Below, piece after piece: positions 26,184-35,591 of a DNA stretch of 64,000 bases. The notes beneath the pieces were generated by a model. That model had not been told where the DNA came from. It made no database searches and saw nothing but the letters and a program-made list of their open reading frames with translations. Made by a program: the position numbers and the translations under genes. The DNA is from Aquirhabdus parva (GTDB lineage Bacteria > Pseudomonadota > Gammaproteobacteria > Pseudomonadales > Moraxellaceae): contig NZ_CP031222.1 in the NCBI RefSeq assembly GCF_003351745.1, positions 912,207-976,206 on the forward strand, in the 5' to 3' direction. Numbering within the stretch: the first letter of the stretch is position 1; every line of letters begins with the position of its first letter.

Positions 26184-26816
26184 ATGCGGATTCAACTCAA
26201 GCAGTATTTCTATCCAATCATTGTGGTCAGCGGTTTATTCAGTTTTGGATGTGGTTTAGCCGGAGCTGCGCTAGATGGCACTAGGCCTCAAGCCTGGGCT
26301 ATTCCGCTCAAATTAAATGCGGGTCTACCTAATCTGTATCGCATCAATTCAAGCTTGTATCGTTCTGCTCAGCCTACACCTGAGGGTTTTAGTTTTTTAA
26401 ATCAACACCCTTCATTAAGCCCAACGGATCAACCCATTAAGACGGTCCTTTCTTTGCGCGCGTTCAATGATAATGCGTCAAAATTACCAATAAACTCGAC
26501 ATTAAGATTAGAGCAAATTCGCTTCAAAACGTGGCACCCAGAGCATGAAGATGTGATCAAGTTTCTACGCATTGCGACGACACCCTCTTTACAACCGATC
26601 CTAGTACATTGCCAACACGGTTCTGACCGGACAGGGACGATGATTGCAATTTATCGTATAGTGGTTGAGGGTTGGACTAAAGATCAGGCCAAGGCGGAAA
26701 TGGTCCATGGAGATTATGGTTTCCACCCCGTTTGGCAGAATTTATTACAATTTATTGATGAGTTAGATGTCGCCGCAATCAAAACAGAAGTTGCTCGTGC
26801 AGGGGAATGGCATTAA
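26184..26816 (+). CDS. Exported dual-specificity/tyrosine phosphatase
   Basis: 210 residues; ATG 26184 follows AGGATTTCC. The N-terminus is a signal sequence (YFYPIIVVSGLFSFGCGLAGA) that may be cleaved near residue 29 or lipidated at Cys23; the lipobox (SFGC) is imperfect. The P-loop HCQHGSDRTG near 147-156 is the Cys-x5-Arg catalytic motif, with the Asp immediately before Arg that marks phosphatases of the phosphoinositide/DSP-like group. SLYRSAQPTPEGFSFL upstream is a typical opening of this subfamily. Catalysis would occur in the periplasm. It could act on lipid or protein phosphates; the substrate is open. Confidence 0.84.
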   Translation: MRIQLKQYFYPIIVVSGLFSFGCGLAGAALDGTRPQAWAIPLKLNAGLPNLYRINSSLYRSAQPTPEGFSFLNQHPSLSPTDQPIKTVLSLRAFNDNASKLPINSTLRLEQIRFKTWHPEHEDVIKFLRIATTPSLQPILVHCQHGSDRTGTMIAIYRIVVEGWTKDQAKAEMVHGDYGFHPVWQNLLQFIDELDVAAIKTEVARAGEWH

Positions 26817-26864
26817 TTTCATTTGAAATAATGACTCTTTTATTTAACGCATAGGGATGATCAC

Positions 26865-27536
26865 ATGATCACAGTCCACCACCTCAATAACTCGCGCTCA
26901 TTGCGCATTCTCTGGTTACTCGAAGAACTCGGTTTGCCGTATGAGATCAAGTTTTATCAGCGTGATCCGAAAACAATGCTCGCGCCGAAATCGCTCAAAG
27001 CGATTCACCCATTGGGTAAGTCGCCCGTGATCACCGATGACGATGTCACTGTCGCCGAAACCGGCGCAATCATTGAATATCTCATGGATCGTTATGCCGA
27101 TGGTCGTCTATTGCCGGAGAAAAATACGCCAGATTGGCTGAAATATAAATACTTTCTGCACTATGCCGAAGGTACGCTGATGCCACCCTTGCTTATGAAA
27201 CTGGTGTTTAATCGAATTGAGACGGCACCGATGCCTTTTTTTATCAAGCCGATTGCCAAGAAGATTTCACAACGAACCAAGAGTTTCTTTATCCAACCCA
27301 ATATTGATACCAATTTAGATTTTCTAGAGTCTGAATTGAGTAAAACCCTCTGGTTTGCAGGGAGTGAACTCACCGCCGCGGATATTCAAATGAGTTTTCC
27401 CCTTGAAGCAGCGAGTGCGCGAGGTGGCGCAAATTCAGGTCGTTACCCTAAGATTCAGGCTTTACTTGATCGTATTCATGCCCGACCCGCTTATCAGCGT
27501 GCGCTTGAGCGCGGTGGCGAATTTAAGTTGGGATAA
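26865..27536 (+). CDS. Glutathione S-transferase family protein
   Basis: 223 residues; ATG 26865 follows AGGGATGA. The N-terminal thioredoxin-like domain has the usual bacterial pattern (HHLNNSRSLRILWLLEELGLPYE), with Ser in the glutathione-activating region, then HPLGKSPVI and ETGAIIEYL. The all-helical C-terminal domain covers about 85-223 (SELTAADIQMSFPLE). It conjugates glutathione to electrophiles or acts in redox repair; the specific substrate is unknown. A terminator follows before glyA. Confidence 0.88.
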   Translation: MITVHHLNNSRSLRILWLLEELGLPYEIKFYQRDPKTMLAPKSLKAIHPLGKSPVITDDDVTVAETGAIIEYLMDRYADGRLLPEKNTPDWLKYKYFLHYAEGTLMPPLLMKLVFNRIETAPMPFFIKPIAKKISQRTKSFFIQPNIDTNLDFLESELSKTLWFAGSELTAADIQMSFPLEAASARGGANSGRYPKIQALLDRIHARPAYQRALERGGEFKLG

Positions 27537-27544
27537 GTGTTCAC

Positions 27545-27577
27545 AAAACCCACCGGCAGTCAGCTTGGTGGGTTTTT
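27545..27577 (+). terminator. Terminator after the GST gene
   Basis: AAAACCCACC (27545-27554) pairs with GGTGGGTTTT (27567-27576) around a 12-base loop, ending in a T-run. Confidence 0.82.
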
Positions 27578-27728
27578 CATGTCGAATTGAAAAAACTCGC
27601 GCCAAGCAGTCATCATTTTTTGATGTTAATGCATGGCATTGTGTTAAAATCCCCCGCTTGATTTGACCGCCTAGATAATTGCCTAGTTTCTATTTCGCAT
27701 CTTTCGCTGACTGCTTGAGGGTATTTCC

Positions 27729-28985
27729 ATGTTTGCCAATATTTCTATCCATGCTTTTGATCCAGAACTTGCCGCTGCCATTGATGCAGAAGATCAACGC
27801 CAAGAAGACCATATTGAGCTGATTGCATCTGAGAACTATTGTTCCCCAGCGGTCATGGAAGCCCAAGGTTCAAGCCTGACCAATAAATACGCAGAAGGCT
27901 ACCCAGGCAAGCGCTACTACGGCGGTTGTGAGCATGTCGATGTGATTGAACAATTAGCGATTGATCGTGCAAAAGCGCTGTTTGGTGCTGACTATGCCAA
28001 CGTGCAGCCACATGCCGGTAGCCAAGCAAACAGTGCGGTATTTTTAGCATTGCTGGAAGGTGGTGATACTGTTTTGGGTATGAGCTTGGCACACGGTGGT
28101 CATTTGACGCATGGTGCAAAAGTATCTTTCTCCGGCAAAAACTATAATGCAGTACAGTATGGTCTGAATGTTGAAACAGGCGAAGTCGATTACGACGAAG
28201 TTGAGCGTTTGGCACTGGAACATAAGCCAAAAATGATTATTGCGGGTTTCTCGGCCTATAGCCGTGTGATGGACTGGCAGCGTTTCCGTGACATCGCGGA
28301 CAAAGTTGGTGCATATCTGATGGTCGATATGGCACACGTTGCTGGTTTGGTTGCTGCTGGTGTTTATCCAAGCCCAGTACAAATTGCTGATGTGACAACT
28401 ACAACAACCCATAAAACATTACGCGGTCCACGTTCTGGTTTGATCTTGGCAAAAGCCAATGAAGCGATTGAAAAGAAATTGCAATCCGCTGTATTCCCAG
28501 GTAACCAAGGTGGTCCGCTGATGCATGCAATTGCAGCAAAAGCAATTTGCTTTAAAGAAGCGATGGACCCAAGCTTCAAAACGTATCAACAACAAGTCGT
28601 GACCAATGCCCGTGCTATGGCTGCGGTGTTGATCGAGCGTGGCTATGACATCGTGTCTAACGGCACTGATAACCATCTCTTCCTATTGTCATTGATTAAA
28701 CAAGACGTCACCGGTAAAGATGCTGATGCATGGTTAGGTTTGGCGGGTATCACCGTCAACAAAAATGCTGTACCAAACGACCCGCGCTCACCTTTCGTGA
28801 CTTCAGGCATTCGTATCGGTACCCCAGCAATCACTACTCGTGGTTTCGGTGAGTCAGAAGCACGTGAGTTGGCAGGTTGGATCGCTGATGTATTGGATAG
28901 CAAAGGTGATGCAGATGTCATTGCTCAAGTGAAGGCGAAAGTCTCTGCTGTTTGTGCAAAATTCCCTGTTTACGCGAAAGACTAA
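27729..28985 (+). CDS. glyA: Serine hydroxymethyltransferase
   Basis: 418 residues, full length; ATG 27729 follows TTGAGGG. Hallmarks are [12 protein letters not shown] near 30-41, [13 protein letters not shown] near 54-66, and the PLP lysine in [13 protein letters not shown] near 223-235. It interconverts serine and glycine and charges tetrahydrofolate with one-carbon units. metH in the same window uses the folate pool. The gene is monocistronic by its flanking terminators. Confidence 0.97.
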   Translation: MFANISIHAFDPELAAAIDAEDQRQEDHIELIASENYCSPAVMEAQGSSLTNKYAEGYPGKRYYGGCEHVDVIEQLAIDRAKALFGADYANVQPHAGSQANSAVFLALLEGGDTVLGMSLAHGGHLTHGAKVSFSGKNYNAVQYGLNVETGEVDYDEVERLALEHKPKMIIAGFSAYSRVMDWQRFRDIADKVGAYLMVDMAHVAGLVAAGVYPSPVQIADVTTTTTHKTLRGPRSGLILAKANEAIEKKLQSAVFPGNQGGPLMHAIAAKAICFKEAMDPSFKTYQQQVVTNARAMAAVLIERGYDIVSNGTDNHLFLLSLIKQDVTGKDADAWLGLAGITVNKNAVPNDPRSPFVTSGIRIGTPAITTRGFGESEARELAGWIADVLDSKGDADVIAQVKAKVSAVCAKFPVYAKD

Positions 28986-29024
28986 TCGACTCGATTTTCT
29001 AATCGCATCGTAAATGGTCAAGAG

Positions 29025-29058
29025 CAGCCGCATTTTTAAGTTAAAATGCGGCTGTTTT
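29025..29058 (+). terminator. Terminator after glyA
   Basis: CAGCCGCATTTT (29025-29036) pairs perfectly with AAAATGCGGCTG (29043-29054) around TAAGTT, then TTTT. Confidence 0.85.
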
Positions 29059-29111
29059 CATTCTAATCGTGATGGTTAGCACTTCATTTTATTGCCCAAG
29101 ATGAACCTTAT

Positions 29112-29957
29112 ATGCCGCAATTGATTTGTCCGTTATGTCATGAACCACTGCACGCGCCTGCGCACGATTCTGAAGCGGCTTCTTCAGGTCGATCATGGCA
29201 ATGTGCCAATCACCATAACTTTGATGTGGCAAAGGAAGGTTATCTCAATCTGCACTTAGTTCAACATAAGAAAAGTCGTGATCCGGGGGATAATCCGGAT
29301 ATGGTCAAAGCACGTCGCGCGTTCTTGCAGGCAAACTATTATCAACCACTTCGTGATGCTGTTGCTGACTTACTCAGTCCGCTTCATGCGGAGTCACTGT
29401 TAGATATAGGCTGCGGGGAGGGTTATTACACCAGTCATTTTCGCCTGTTTATAGATGATGTGATTGGTTTGGATATTGCGAAAACAGCGATTCAACTGGC
29501 GGCCAAGAAGTTTAAAAATATTACTTGGCTGGTCGGCAGTGGTGCCATGTTACCGCTGGCGGATCGCTCCGTGGATATTGCCAGTAGCATGTTTAGCCCC
29601 TTGCCGGTTGCAGAGATGGCTCGTGTGCTAAAGCCTGAAGGGTTTGTTCTGGTAGTGACGCCAGCGCCAACGCATTTATGGACGATGCGTCAGGGGTTGT
29701 TCGATGAGGTGCTTGCTCATGAACCCGATAAATTTTTGCTCGGATTCGAAGAGCAATTTACCTTATATAGTCGCAGCGAAGTATCTTTTCCACTGCGACT
29801 TCCCAATCAAGCCCTCAAAGATTTACTCTTGATGACGCCTTACGTCTGGAAAGCCAAGCCTGAGAAACGTGCAGCATTGGAGTTACGGGGTGAGTTTGAG
29901 ACAGAAGCGGCTTTTAATCTCATGCTATTCCAGAAAAAAAGCTTAAATAAATGCTGA
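29112..29957 (+). CDS. rlmA: 23S rRNA (guanine-N1)-methyltransferase RlmA-type
   Basis: 281 residues. The N-terminal zinc ribbon is CPLCHEPL ... WQCANHHNFDVAKEGYLNL, with Cys6, Cys9 and a later Cys/His pair. The S-adenosylmethionine site is LLDIGCGEGYYTSHF near 95-109. Spacing and the sequence KSRDPGDNPDMVKARR match RlmA, which methylates G745 of 23S rRNA in E. coli. The gene's last 15 bases overlap the convergent HAD-hydrolase gene. Confidence 0.9.
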   Translation: MPQLICPLCHEPLHAPAHDSEAASSGRSWQCANHHNFDVAKEGYLNLHLVQHKKSRDPGDNPDMVKARRAFLQANYYQPLRDAVADLLSPLHAESLLDIGCGEGYYTSHFRLFIDDVIGLDIAKTAIQLAAKKFKNITWLVGSGAMLPLADRSVDIASSMFSPLPVAEMARVLKPEGFVLVVTPAPTHLWTMRQGLFDEVLAHEPDKFLLGFEEQFTLYSRSEVSFPLRLPNQALKDLLLMTPYVWKAKPEKRAALELRGEFETEAAFNLMLFQKKSLNKC

Positions 29958-30548
29958 GAGTGCTTGGCGCACATCATTTGGATTTTGAACCAACACGGTT
30001 TGCAACCCCGCACGCTTAGCGCCATTGACGTTTTCTGCGAGATCGTCAAAAAAAAGAATCTCATGTACGGGCACATCAATGGATTGTGCAATGAATTCGA
30101 ACGCAGCTTGTTCAGGTTTACGCATACCGATTCGTGATGACAGGAAGACGTGATCAAACGTGTTTAGTACGTCTGAGTAGTCCCTATCCAGAAGAGTGAT
30201 GTGCGTTTCGTTGGTATTCGAAAATGCAAAGCATGGGAGCTTTTGACGAGCTTGCTGCACCACTGCTAACGTTTCACTGATCTGCCCTCTGATAATCGCA
30301 TTCCAACCTTGTTTAATTTGATCATCACTGCCTGTCAATTGAAGCTGCTTGCGTAAACGCTCAAAATACGTGGGTTCACCAATCTCACCACGTTCGAAAT
30401 GCTGAAAGACCTCGTCAAATTGAAAGCGGTCTTGCATGTTTTCTAAGCTAAGCGGGGAGAGTGCGCTCCAATGCTGAAACGCACTGACAAAGCTGATGTC
30501 GATGACGACACCGCCGAGATCGAAAAGTAGGGCTTTAACCGTGCTCAT
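29943..30548 (-). CDS. HAD-superfamily hydrolase
   Basis: 201 residues. HAD motif I is LLFDLGGVVID (nucleophile Asp near 10), motif II is FAFSNTNETH, and motif IV is EILFFDDLAENVNGAK. The cap-domain pattern (FERGEIGEPTYFERL) places it in the small phosphatase group like YihX. The ATG at 30548 directly follows the stop of the M23 peptidase gene (TAAATG), so translation is coupled. The substrate is unknown, though sugar phosphates are common for this group. Confidence 0.87.
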   Translation of the reverse strand: MSTVKALLFDLGGVVIDISFVSAFQHWSALSPLSLENMQDRFQFDEVFQHFERGEIGEPTYFERLRKQLQLTGSDDQIKQGWNAIIRGQISETLAVVQQARQKLPCFAFSNTNETHITLLDRDYSDVLNTFDHVFLSSRIGMRKPEQAAFEFIAQSIDVPVHEILFFDDLAENVNGAKRAGLQTVLVQNPNDVRQALSAFI

Positions 30549-31385
30549 TTAATTTGGCTTTTCAGATGCTGGAATGACCAAGAGCGGGTCTACGCGTGCA
30601 TTATTCATGCTAATACTCCAGTGCAAATGTGGGCCCGTCGCACGTCCTGTTTTACCGACCAAGCCGATAGCATCCCCTTGGGCTACGGTTTGTCCAATCT
30701 TCACATCGATTCGACTGAGATGACACAGCATGGAGATAATCCCTTGACCGTGGTCGATCATCACGGTTTGACCATTAAAGAAATAGTCCCCGGTTTGCAC
30801 AACAACACCGCTTGCAGGCGCATGCGCGACAGTGCCGAATGCTGCAGCAATATCTAAGCCCGCATGTGGTGCTCGAGGTTCATTATTGAAGAACCGTTTA
30901 AAACCAAATGGACTTGAAAAACGGGCATGTGCAGGGAGTACAAAGCTTGGAAAGCTATTGCCTTGTGGGGTTGTAAAAGATTGATAAATCGTATTTTGCT
31001 CGACGGCTTCGCGGTGATAACGTGCCAGTTCATCAGGGTCTGGTGTCACTTTGCTTTGGTCTTTAATTGTTAGACGCTGTTCGGGGTAAGCATAGTCGGC
31101 AACGTTAAAATCAAAATTGCCTTGATCGGTCTTTAGCGTATGCGTGCCTGTTGTCGCCGTGATGGGAATACCAACGACGGCATAGTTCTTATTATTATCA
31201 GCGACTAAAGCAACAGGTTGATCATCCAGTGTTGCCGATTTGGTCGTTGGGCTCACTTCGATCACTGCGATCCCGCCCGCTCGTCGTGAATCTTGTGGCA
31301 AGGCTGCATGAGTCGCCATCGAGAATAGACTGAAGGTCGCCATCAGAAAGGCCGCACGGGGGAAGGCAGAGAATGTATAGCGCAC
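30549..31385 (-). CDS. M23-family peptidoglycan metallopeptidase
   Basis: 278 residues starting at GTG 31385, chosen because GGAG lies 9 bp upstream and it yields a clean signal peptide (RYTFSAFPRAAFLMATFSLFSMATHA). The upstream TTG at 31424 would add a long N-terminus. The M23 domain has RFSSPFGFKR, then HAGLDIAAAFGTVAHAP with the first His/Asp ligands, and HLHWSIS near the C-terminus. Such LytM-type enzymes cleave cross-links in peptidoglycan. The substrate side and any EnvC/NlpD-like regulatory role are open. Confidence 0.88.
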   Translation of the reverse strand: MRYTFSAFPRAAFLMATFSLFSMATHAALPQDSRRAGGIAVIEVSPTTKSATLDDQPVALVADNNKNYAVVGIPITATTGTHTLKTDQGNFDFNVADYAYPEQRLTIKDQSKVTPDPDELARYHREAVEQNTIYQSFTTPQGNSFPSFVLPAHARFSSPFGFKRFFNNEPRAPHAGLDIAAAFGTVAHAPASGVVVQTGDYFFNGQTVMIDHGQGIISMLCHLSRIDVKIGQTVAQGDAIGLVGKTGRATGPHLHWSISMNNARVDPLLVIPASEKPN

Positions 31386-31627
31386 GGCAAGAACTCCGAA
31401 AAGGGATAAACGAATATGCTGCAATGATAAGGGAAAATATTTATAAAATTCTTCAAAACATTAAAACAATACAAATTCTCCATCATTCAGCCGATTTCCA
31501 TTTACGATGGATGATTGCAAGCGCGAGGCGTTTGTAACTGCTGCTTTATATTAAGATTAGATCATATATTCTGAATGTCATATAATGCCTACAGATTAAT
31601 GACGATTTTTTAAGAAAGCATATTTTA

Positions 31628-32755
31628 ATGACCATGATTAAAGAAAAAATTGAATCAGCTGAAGCAATTAGAGGAGTGGCGTGTCTGTTCGTAATTTTCT
31701 CGCACTTATCCCTCAGCTTTTTTCCATCCCTGCATTATTTCTTTAATGAGCCAACCCCCACACAATCCATTGAGCTTTGGATCCATAATTCGCCATTTGC
31801 CTTTTGGTATTCGGGGACGGCAGCGGTTTATATTTTCTTTGTGCTGAGTGGCTTTGTGCTGACCTATTCCATCGTGAATAGCAAAGATCCTATCCAAAAA
31901 ATCAAAGCGATGAGTCTAAAACGCTATCCACGTTTAATGATCCCCGCTTTTGTGTCCTGTATTTTACTCTGGGCTGCCTATACATTTTTTGATCCTGATT
32001 CGACTGGTATGACCAGTTGGGCTTCTGAGATAGGTAATGTTACTTATCCTTCTTTACAGCATGCGCTCTATGAAGGGAGTATCGGTTCTTTCCTGTTTGG
32101 TAATAGTGAATACAATTGGGTGCTCTGGACCATGAAGATTGAGTTCTTCGGGTCATTCGGATTGTTCTTTTTGCTGTATATGATGGAAAAGAAGAAGGTG
32201 TTGTACTGGCTCATTCCCATTGCGACGATCGCCCTGTGTTTTAAAGTGGATTATCTGGGATATGCTGCTTTTTTAATTGGATCACTTTTTTATCTCAATA
32301 AGAAAAAAATTCCTAATCTAGTCGCTGCCGCATGCCTTATTTTGGGCTTATATTTTGCGGGTGTGCATAACGACAGCACATCGTATCAGTGGTTTTACAA
32401 TTTACTCGACGATCATACCTATGAAATTCTGAATTTTTTATCAGGACCTTTTATTGTGATCTCAATTTTGGGTAACCAGAAACTGTCAGAAATGATCACG
32501 AATCAGTTAACGATTTATCTGGGCAAACTGTCTTTTTCTGCTTACTTGAGTCATTTACTGATTCTGTATGTCGTGGGGATTCCTTTATTCGGTTATCTGA
32601 CTTCTTTAGAGATTAGTTATACACTTGCGGCACTCATGAGCTGTATTTCCGTACTATTGGTCACGATTGGTTTTTCAGAAATTTACTTTCGACTCGTCGA
32701 TAAAACCGCAATTAAAGTCTCTTCAAAAATTGCCAATTTATTTACGAAAGCCTAG
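31628..32755 (+). CDS. Acyltransferase-3 family membrane protein (OafA-like)
   Basis: 375 residues with about ten hydrophobic segments. It opens with ESAEAIRGVACLFVIFSHLSLSF, where the Arg and His match the acyltransferase-3 signature. Further hallmarks are FFVLSGFVLTYS near 76-87 and YPRLMIPAFVSC. These enzymes transfer acetyl or other acyl groups to sugars of lipopolysaccharide, exopolysaccharide or other glycans. No sugar genes adjoin it; the glycan operon lies 15 kb away. A hairpin terminator follows. Confidence 0.85.
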   Translation: MTMIKEKIESAEAIRGVACLFVIFSHLSLSFFPSLHYFFNEPTPTQSIELWIHNSPFAFWYSGTAAVYIFFVLSGFVLTYSIVNSKDPIQKIKAMSLKRYPRLMIPAFVSCILLWAAYTFFDPDSTGMTSWASEIGNVTYPSLQHALYEGSIGSFLFGNSEYNWVLWTMKIEFFGSFGLFFLLYMMEKKKVLYWLIPIATIALCFKVDYLGYAAFLIGSLFYLNKKKIPNLVAAACLILGLYFAGVHNDSTSYQWFYNLLDDHTYEILNFLSGPFIVISILGNQKLSEMITNQLTIYLGKLSFSAYLSHLLILYVVGIPLFGYLTSLEISYTLAALMSCISVLLVTIGFSEIYFRLVDKTAIKVSSKIANLFTKA

Positions 32756-32756
32756 A

Positions 32757-32790
32757 TCGAAAAAGTCTGCAAATTTGCAGGCTTTTTTAT
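32757..32790. terminator. Terminator between the acyltransferase and acetolactate synthase genes
   Basis: AAAAGTCTGCAAA and TTTGCAGGCTTTT (32761-32786) form a 13-bp arm with one G-T pair, flanked by A- and T-runs. It can serve both converging genes. Confidence 0.82.
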
Positions 32791-32801
32791 TCTTTACGGT
32801 A

Positions 32802-34442
32802 TCAAATCTGCGCACTCAAGGTCTGAATCTCATTGTTTAAGACACGGTCATTGTCAGAGTAGTCAATCGGCAGATCAATGACATGTACGCCAGGTGTCGC
32901 TAGACAGTGTTGAATACAGGGTGTTAGTTGATCTGCAGCTTCAATACGATGTCCAATTGCACCGTAGCTATTAGCATATGCCACGAAGTCTGGATTGCTT
33001 AAATCCATGCCAAAGTTAGGAAAGTGCATGTGAGCCTGTTTCCACTGAATCATGCCAAAAGCATTATCGCGAACGATCAGCACAACCAAGTGCAGTCCCA
33101 GCCTGACAGCAGTCTCAAGCTCTTGCGAGTTCATCATAAAGCCACCATCACCACAAATCGCCAGAACCTGACGCTCAGGATGCACAATCTTGGCCGCAAT
33201 GGCAGAAGGCAATCCCGCGCCCATGGTCGCTAAGGCGTTATCCAGTAGCATGGTGTTGGGTAAGTGGGTGCGATAGTAACGCGCGAACCAGATCTTATAC
33301 ATGCCATTATCCAGACATAAAATACTGTCTTTCGCCATACTGCGATAAACATCAGCGACAACGCGTACCGGATACATTGGAAAACGTGGATCATCTGCGC
33401 CTAGACTTAAGTGTGCTTCAAGATGTTCTTTCACCATCAGGAAATAGCTAAAGTCCCAATGCGGTTGTGGGGTAATGAGTTCATTGATGCGCCAGATCGT
33501 ATGAGGTACATCGCCAATGACCTCAATTTGAGGAAAATAAACTGCATCAACTTCAGCACTCGAAAAGTTGATATGAATCACGGTGCGTCCATGGGGGCGC
33601 ATAAAGAAAGGGGGTTTCTCAATCACATCGTGGCCAACATTGATGATCAGATCGGCATGCTCAATCGCGCGGTGAACAAAGTCACCATCAGACAGCGTTG
33701 CATTACCGAGCCATAAAGGGTGAGATTCATCAATCACCCCTTTGCCCATTTGTGTGGTGAAGAAGGGGATACATATCTTATCCACGAACTCACGCAAGAC
33801 GCGGCACGTGCGCTTGCGATTAGCACCTGCACCGATCATGAGCAGAGGACTCTTAGCCGCTTTGATGGCATCGACCGCCCATTGGATCGACTTGTCATCA
33901 GCAATCGGGCGGCGATGGCGACTGGCAGGAATTGGCAGCATATCCGTCTCTTCAATCGCAATATCTTCAGGTAACTCCAAATGCACCGCACCCGGTCGCT
34001 CTTCTTCAGCCAGACGGAAGGCTTCGCGTACGTGTGCTGAGATATTGTCGGCAGAGACGATTTGTTTGGTATATTTGGTGAGTGGTCGCATCATGTCGAC
34101 CACATCGACAATTTGAAAGTGTCCTTGCTTACTGGTCTTAATCGGCTTTTGACCGGTAATCATCAGCATCGGCATACCACCCAGTTGTGCATAAGCCGCA
34201 CCTGTCACCAGATTCGTTGCTCCGGGGCCCAGTGTGGAGAGACAGACCCCTGTTTTTCCCGTTAAGCGTCCAATCGTTGCTGCCATAAATGCTGCAGATT
34301 GTTCATGACGGGTTAAAACCAGTTTGATGGTTGATGAACGCAATGATTCCAGAAAGTCGAGGTTTTCTTCACCGGGAATCCCAAAGACATAATGAATGCC
34401 TTCAGCTTCAAGGGCTTTAACAAATAAATCAGATGCTTTCAT
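32802..34442 (-). CDS. Acetolactate synthase-type thiamine pyrophosphate enzyme
   Basis: 546 residues. The N-terminal pyrimidine-binding domain has the catalytic Glu in TRHEQSAAFMA near 48. The C-terminal TPP-binding motif is GDGGFMMNSQELETA near 440. The sequence resembles the single-subunit acetolactate synthases often annotated as large subunits in Acinetobacter; no small regulatory subunit gene is adjacent. It would condense two pyruvates to acetolactate, in a catabolic or pH-related role. A different 2-oxoacid decarboxylase function is possible. Two near-identical direct repeats precede it (34466-34538). Confidence 0.85.
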   Translation of the reverse strand: MKASDLFVKALEAEGIHYVFGIPGEENLDFLESLRSSTIKLVLTRHEQSAAFMAATIGRLTGKTGVCLSTLGPGATNLVTGAAYAQLGGMPMLMITGQKPIKTSKQGHFQIVDVVDMMRPLTKYTKQIVSADNISAHVREAFRLAEEERPGAVHLELPEDIAIEETDMLPIPASRHRRPIADDKSIQWAVDAIKAAKSPLLMIGAGANRKRTCRVLREFVDKICIPFFTTQMGKGVIDESHPLWLGNATLSDGDFVHRAIEHADLIINVGHDVIEKPPFFMRPHGRTVIHINFSSAEVDAVYFPQIEVIGDVPHTIWRINELITPQPHWDFSYFLMVKEHLEAHLSLGADDPRFPMYPVRVVADVYRSMAKDSILCLDNGMYKIWFARYYRTHLPNTMLLDNALATMGAGLPSAIAAKIVHPERQVLAICGDGGFMMNSQELETAVRLGLHLVVLIVRDNAFGMIQWKQAHMHFPNFGMDLSNPDFVAYANSYGAIGHRIEAADQLTPCIQHCLATPGVHVIDLPIDYSDNDRVLNNEIQTLSAQI

Positions 34443-34465
34443 GAAAATAGATCCTGCGTGGAGCG

Positions 34466-34538
34466 GTAATCAAGTCGATGAAAAGACTCAAGGCGATGGG
34501 GCGGTTGTAAATATTGAAGTGTAATCAAGTCTATGAAA
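34466..34538. repeat. Pair of 18-bp direct repeats upstream of the acetolactate synthase-like gene
   Basis: GTAATCAAGTC(G/T)ATGAAA occurs at 34466-34483 and 34521-34538 with a single difference and a 55-bp step. The position upstream of the minus-strand gene suggests binding sites for an activator or repressor. Confidence 0.6.
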
Positions 34539-34727
34539 GTGGACTCTATCCTGTCTATGATTATCGATGGCGAATTCTGTATCAGAACGAGATTACAGCA
34601 GCTCCTGAATCTGCTTAATTCTTAAAGGAAAAAATCTCTGACAGATCAAAAATGATTTGCTCCATCATCCGAATCATGCTATTCATCCATGACAACAGTC
34701 AGAACAAAATCAGAACAAGGAATGATG

Positions 34728-35051
34728 ATGAGTACTACAACGATTCGCGCACATTTGGTTGAATTAAAAAAAGAGTTGGAAGGTCGTCTAGCAAGAATTG
34801 CCGCTGAGCGAGAGGAGCGAAATGCGCCTGATAATGATCAATGGAGTGACCAAGCCAGTTTGCATGGGCGTGATGATGAGCAATTTGCTGTGCAGTTGGC
34901 TGCATCAAATGAGCTCATTCAAGTCAATGATGCCTTGTCACGTTTAGATACGGGGCATTATGGATTCTGTACAGTTTGTGGGGAACCGATCGAGGCTGAG
35001 CGCTTAGAAGTATTGCCGTATGCGGTACGGTGTAAAGTGCATGCGGTTTGA
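34728..35051 (+). CDS. TraR/DksA-like zinc finger protein
   Basis: About 107 residues. Three ATGs lie in a row; 34728 is preferred because AAGGA at 34717-34721 stands 6 bp ahead. The coiled-coil half (HLVELKKELEGRLARIAAEREERN) is followed by DDEQFAV-LAASNELIQVNDALSRLDTGHYGFCTVCGEPIEAERL, the TraR/DksA pattern. The zinc site is Cys-x2-Cys then Cys-x2-His (CKVH) instead of four Cys. Members bind the secondary channel of RNA polymerase and mediate the response to ppGpp. The Asp pair at the coiled-coil tip of DksA is not clearly kept, so function as a real DksA is doubtful. Confidence 0.82.
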   Translation: MSTTTIRAHLVELKKELEGRLARIAAEREERNAPDNDQWSDQASLHGRDDEQFAVQLAASNELIQVNDALSRLDTGHYGFCTVCGEPIEAERLEVLPYAVRCKVHAV

Positions 35052-35591
35052 TTCACACCCATCTAAATTTTTTTCTAAGGTTTAATTTTCAGCATATTTT
35101 TATGCGCAGGATATGCTGTTTTTATCTAATATTTAAATTGTGATATCTCATCAGAATTCAATATTCTGGCCTTCTTGGTTTTAAGCATATATTAACTTCA
35201 TTAGCTACTCATAATAAGATACATTATAACATTCAACATTTATCTAAAAATAAAATTTTACCAATTGGTATGCTATTTGCATTTCACTTTTGTCTTTATT
35301 TCACTAAGAATTCAAGAGATTCAATCGAATTTGTTATTTCTCTATGAAATTTTTAAGGAAATATTTGACAAATATCAAAGCAAATAAATTAAATTAAATT
35401 TTTAATTTTATTAATGATTTATTTTGTTTAGGTGCTGAGATAAGGGTCGGTAGAGTTACTGGTATGTACCCCATATTTAGCAATACATCGATCATGTAAG
35501 TTTTATCAAAACTTTCCAACCGGTCATTTTTGGTGAACGTCTACCAACAGTTTGCTGATTATGTGCTGGAAAATTATTAAATGGAGTCATT
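35052..35591. promoter_or_regulatory. Long AT-rich leader before the M4 protease gene
   Basis: 540 bp without a gene. A promoter candidate is TTGACA (35365-35370) with TTAAAT 18 bp later (35389-35394), which would leave a 5' leader of about 190 bases. A 12-bp palindrome TACCAATTGGTA lies at 35259-35270, upstream of the promoter, in the place of a regulator site. I found no riboswitch that I can name. Confidence 0.45.

Noticed and set aside
35431-35475. TPP or c-di-GMP riboswitch in the M4 protease leader (GGTGCTGAGATAAGGG)
   Set aside because: Only a short resemblance; other conserved core parts are missing.
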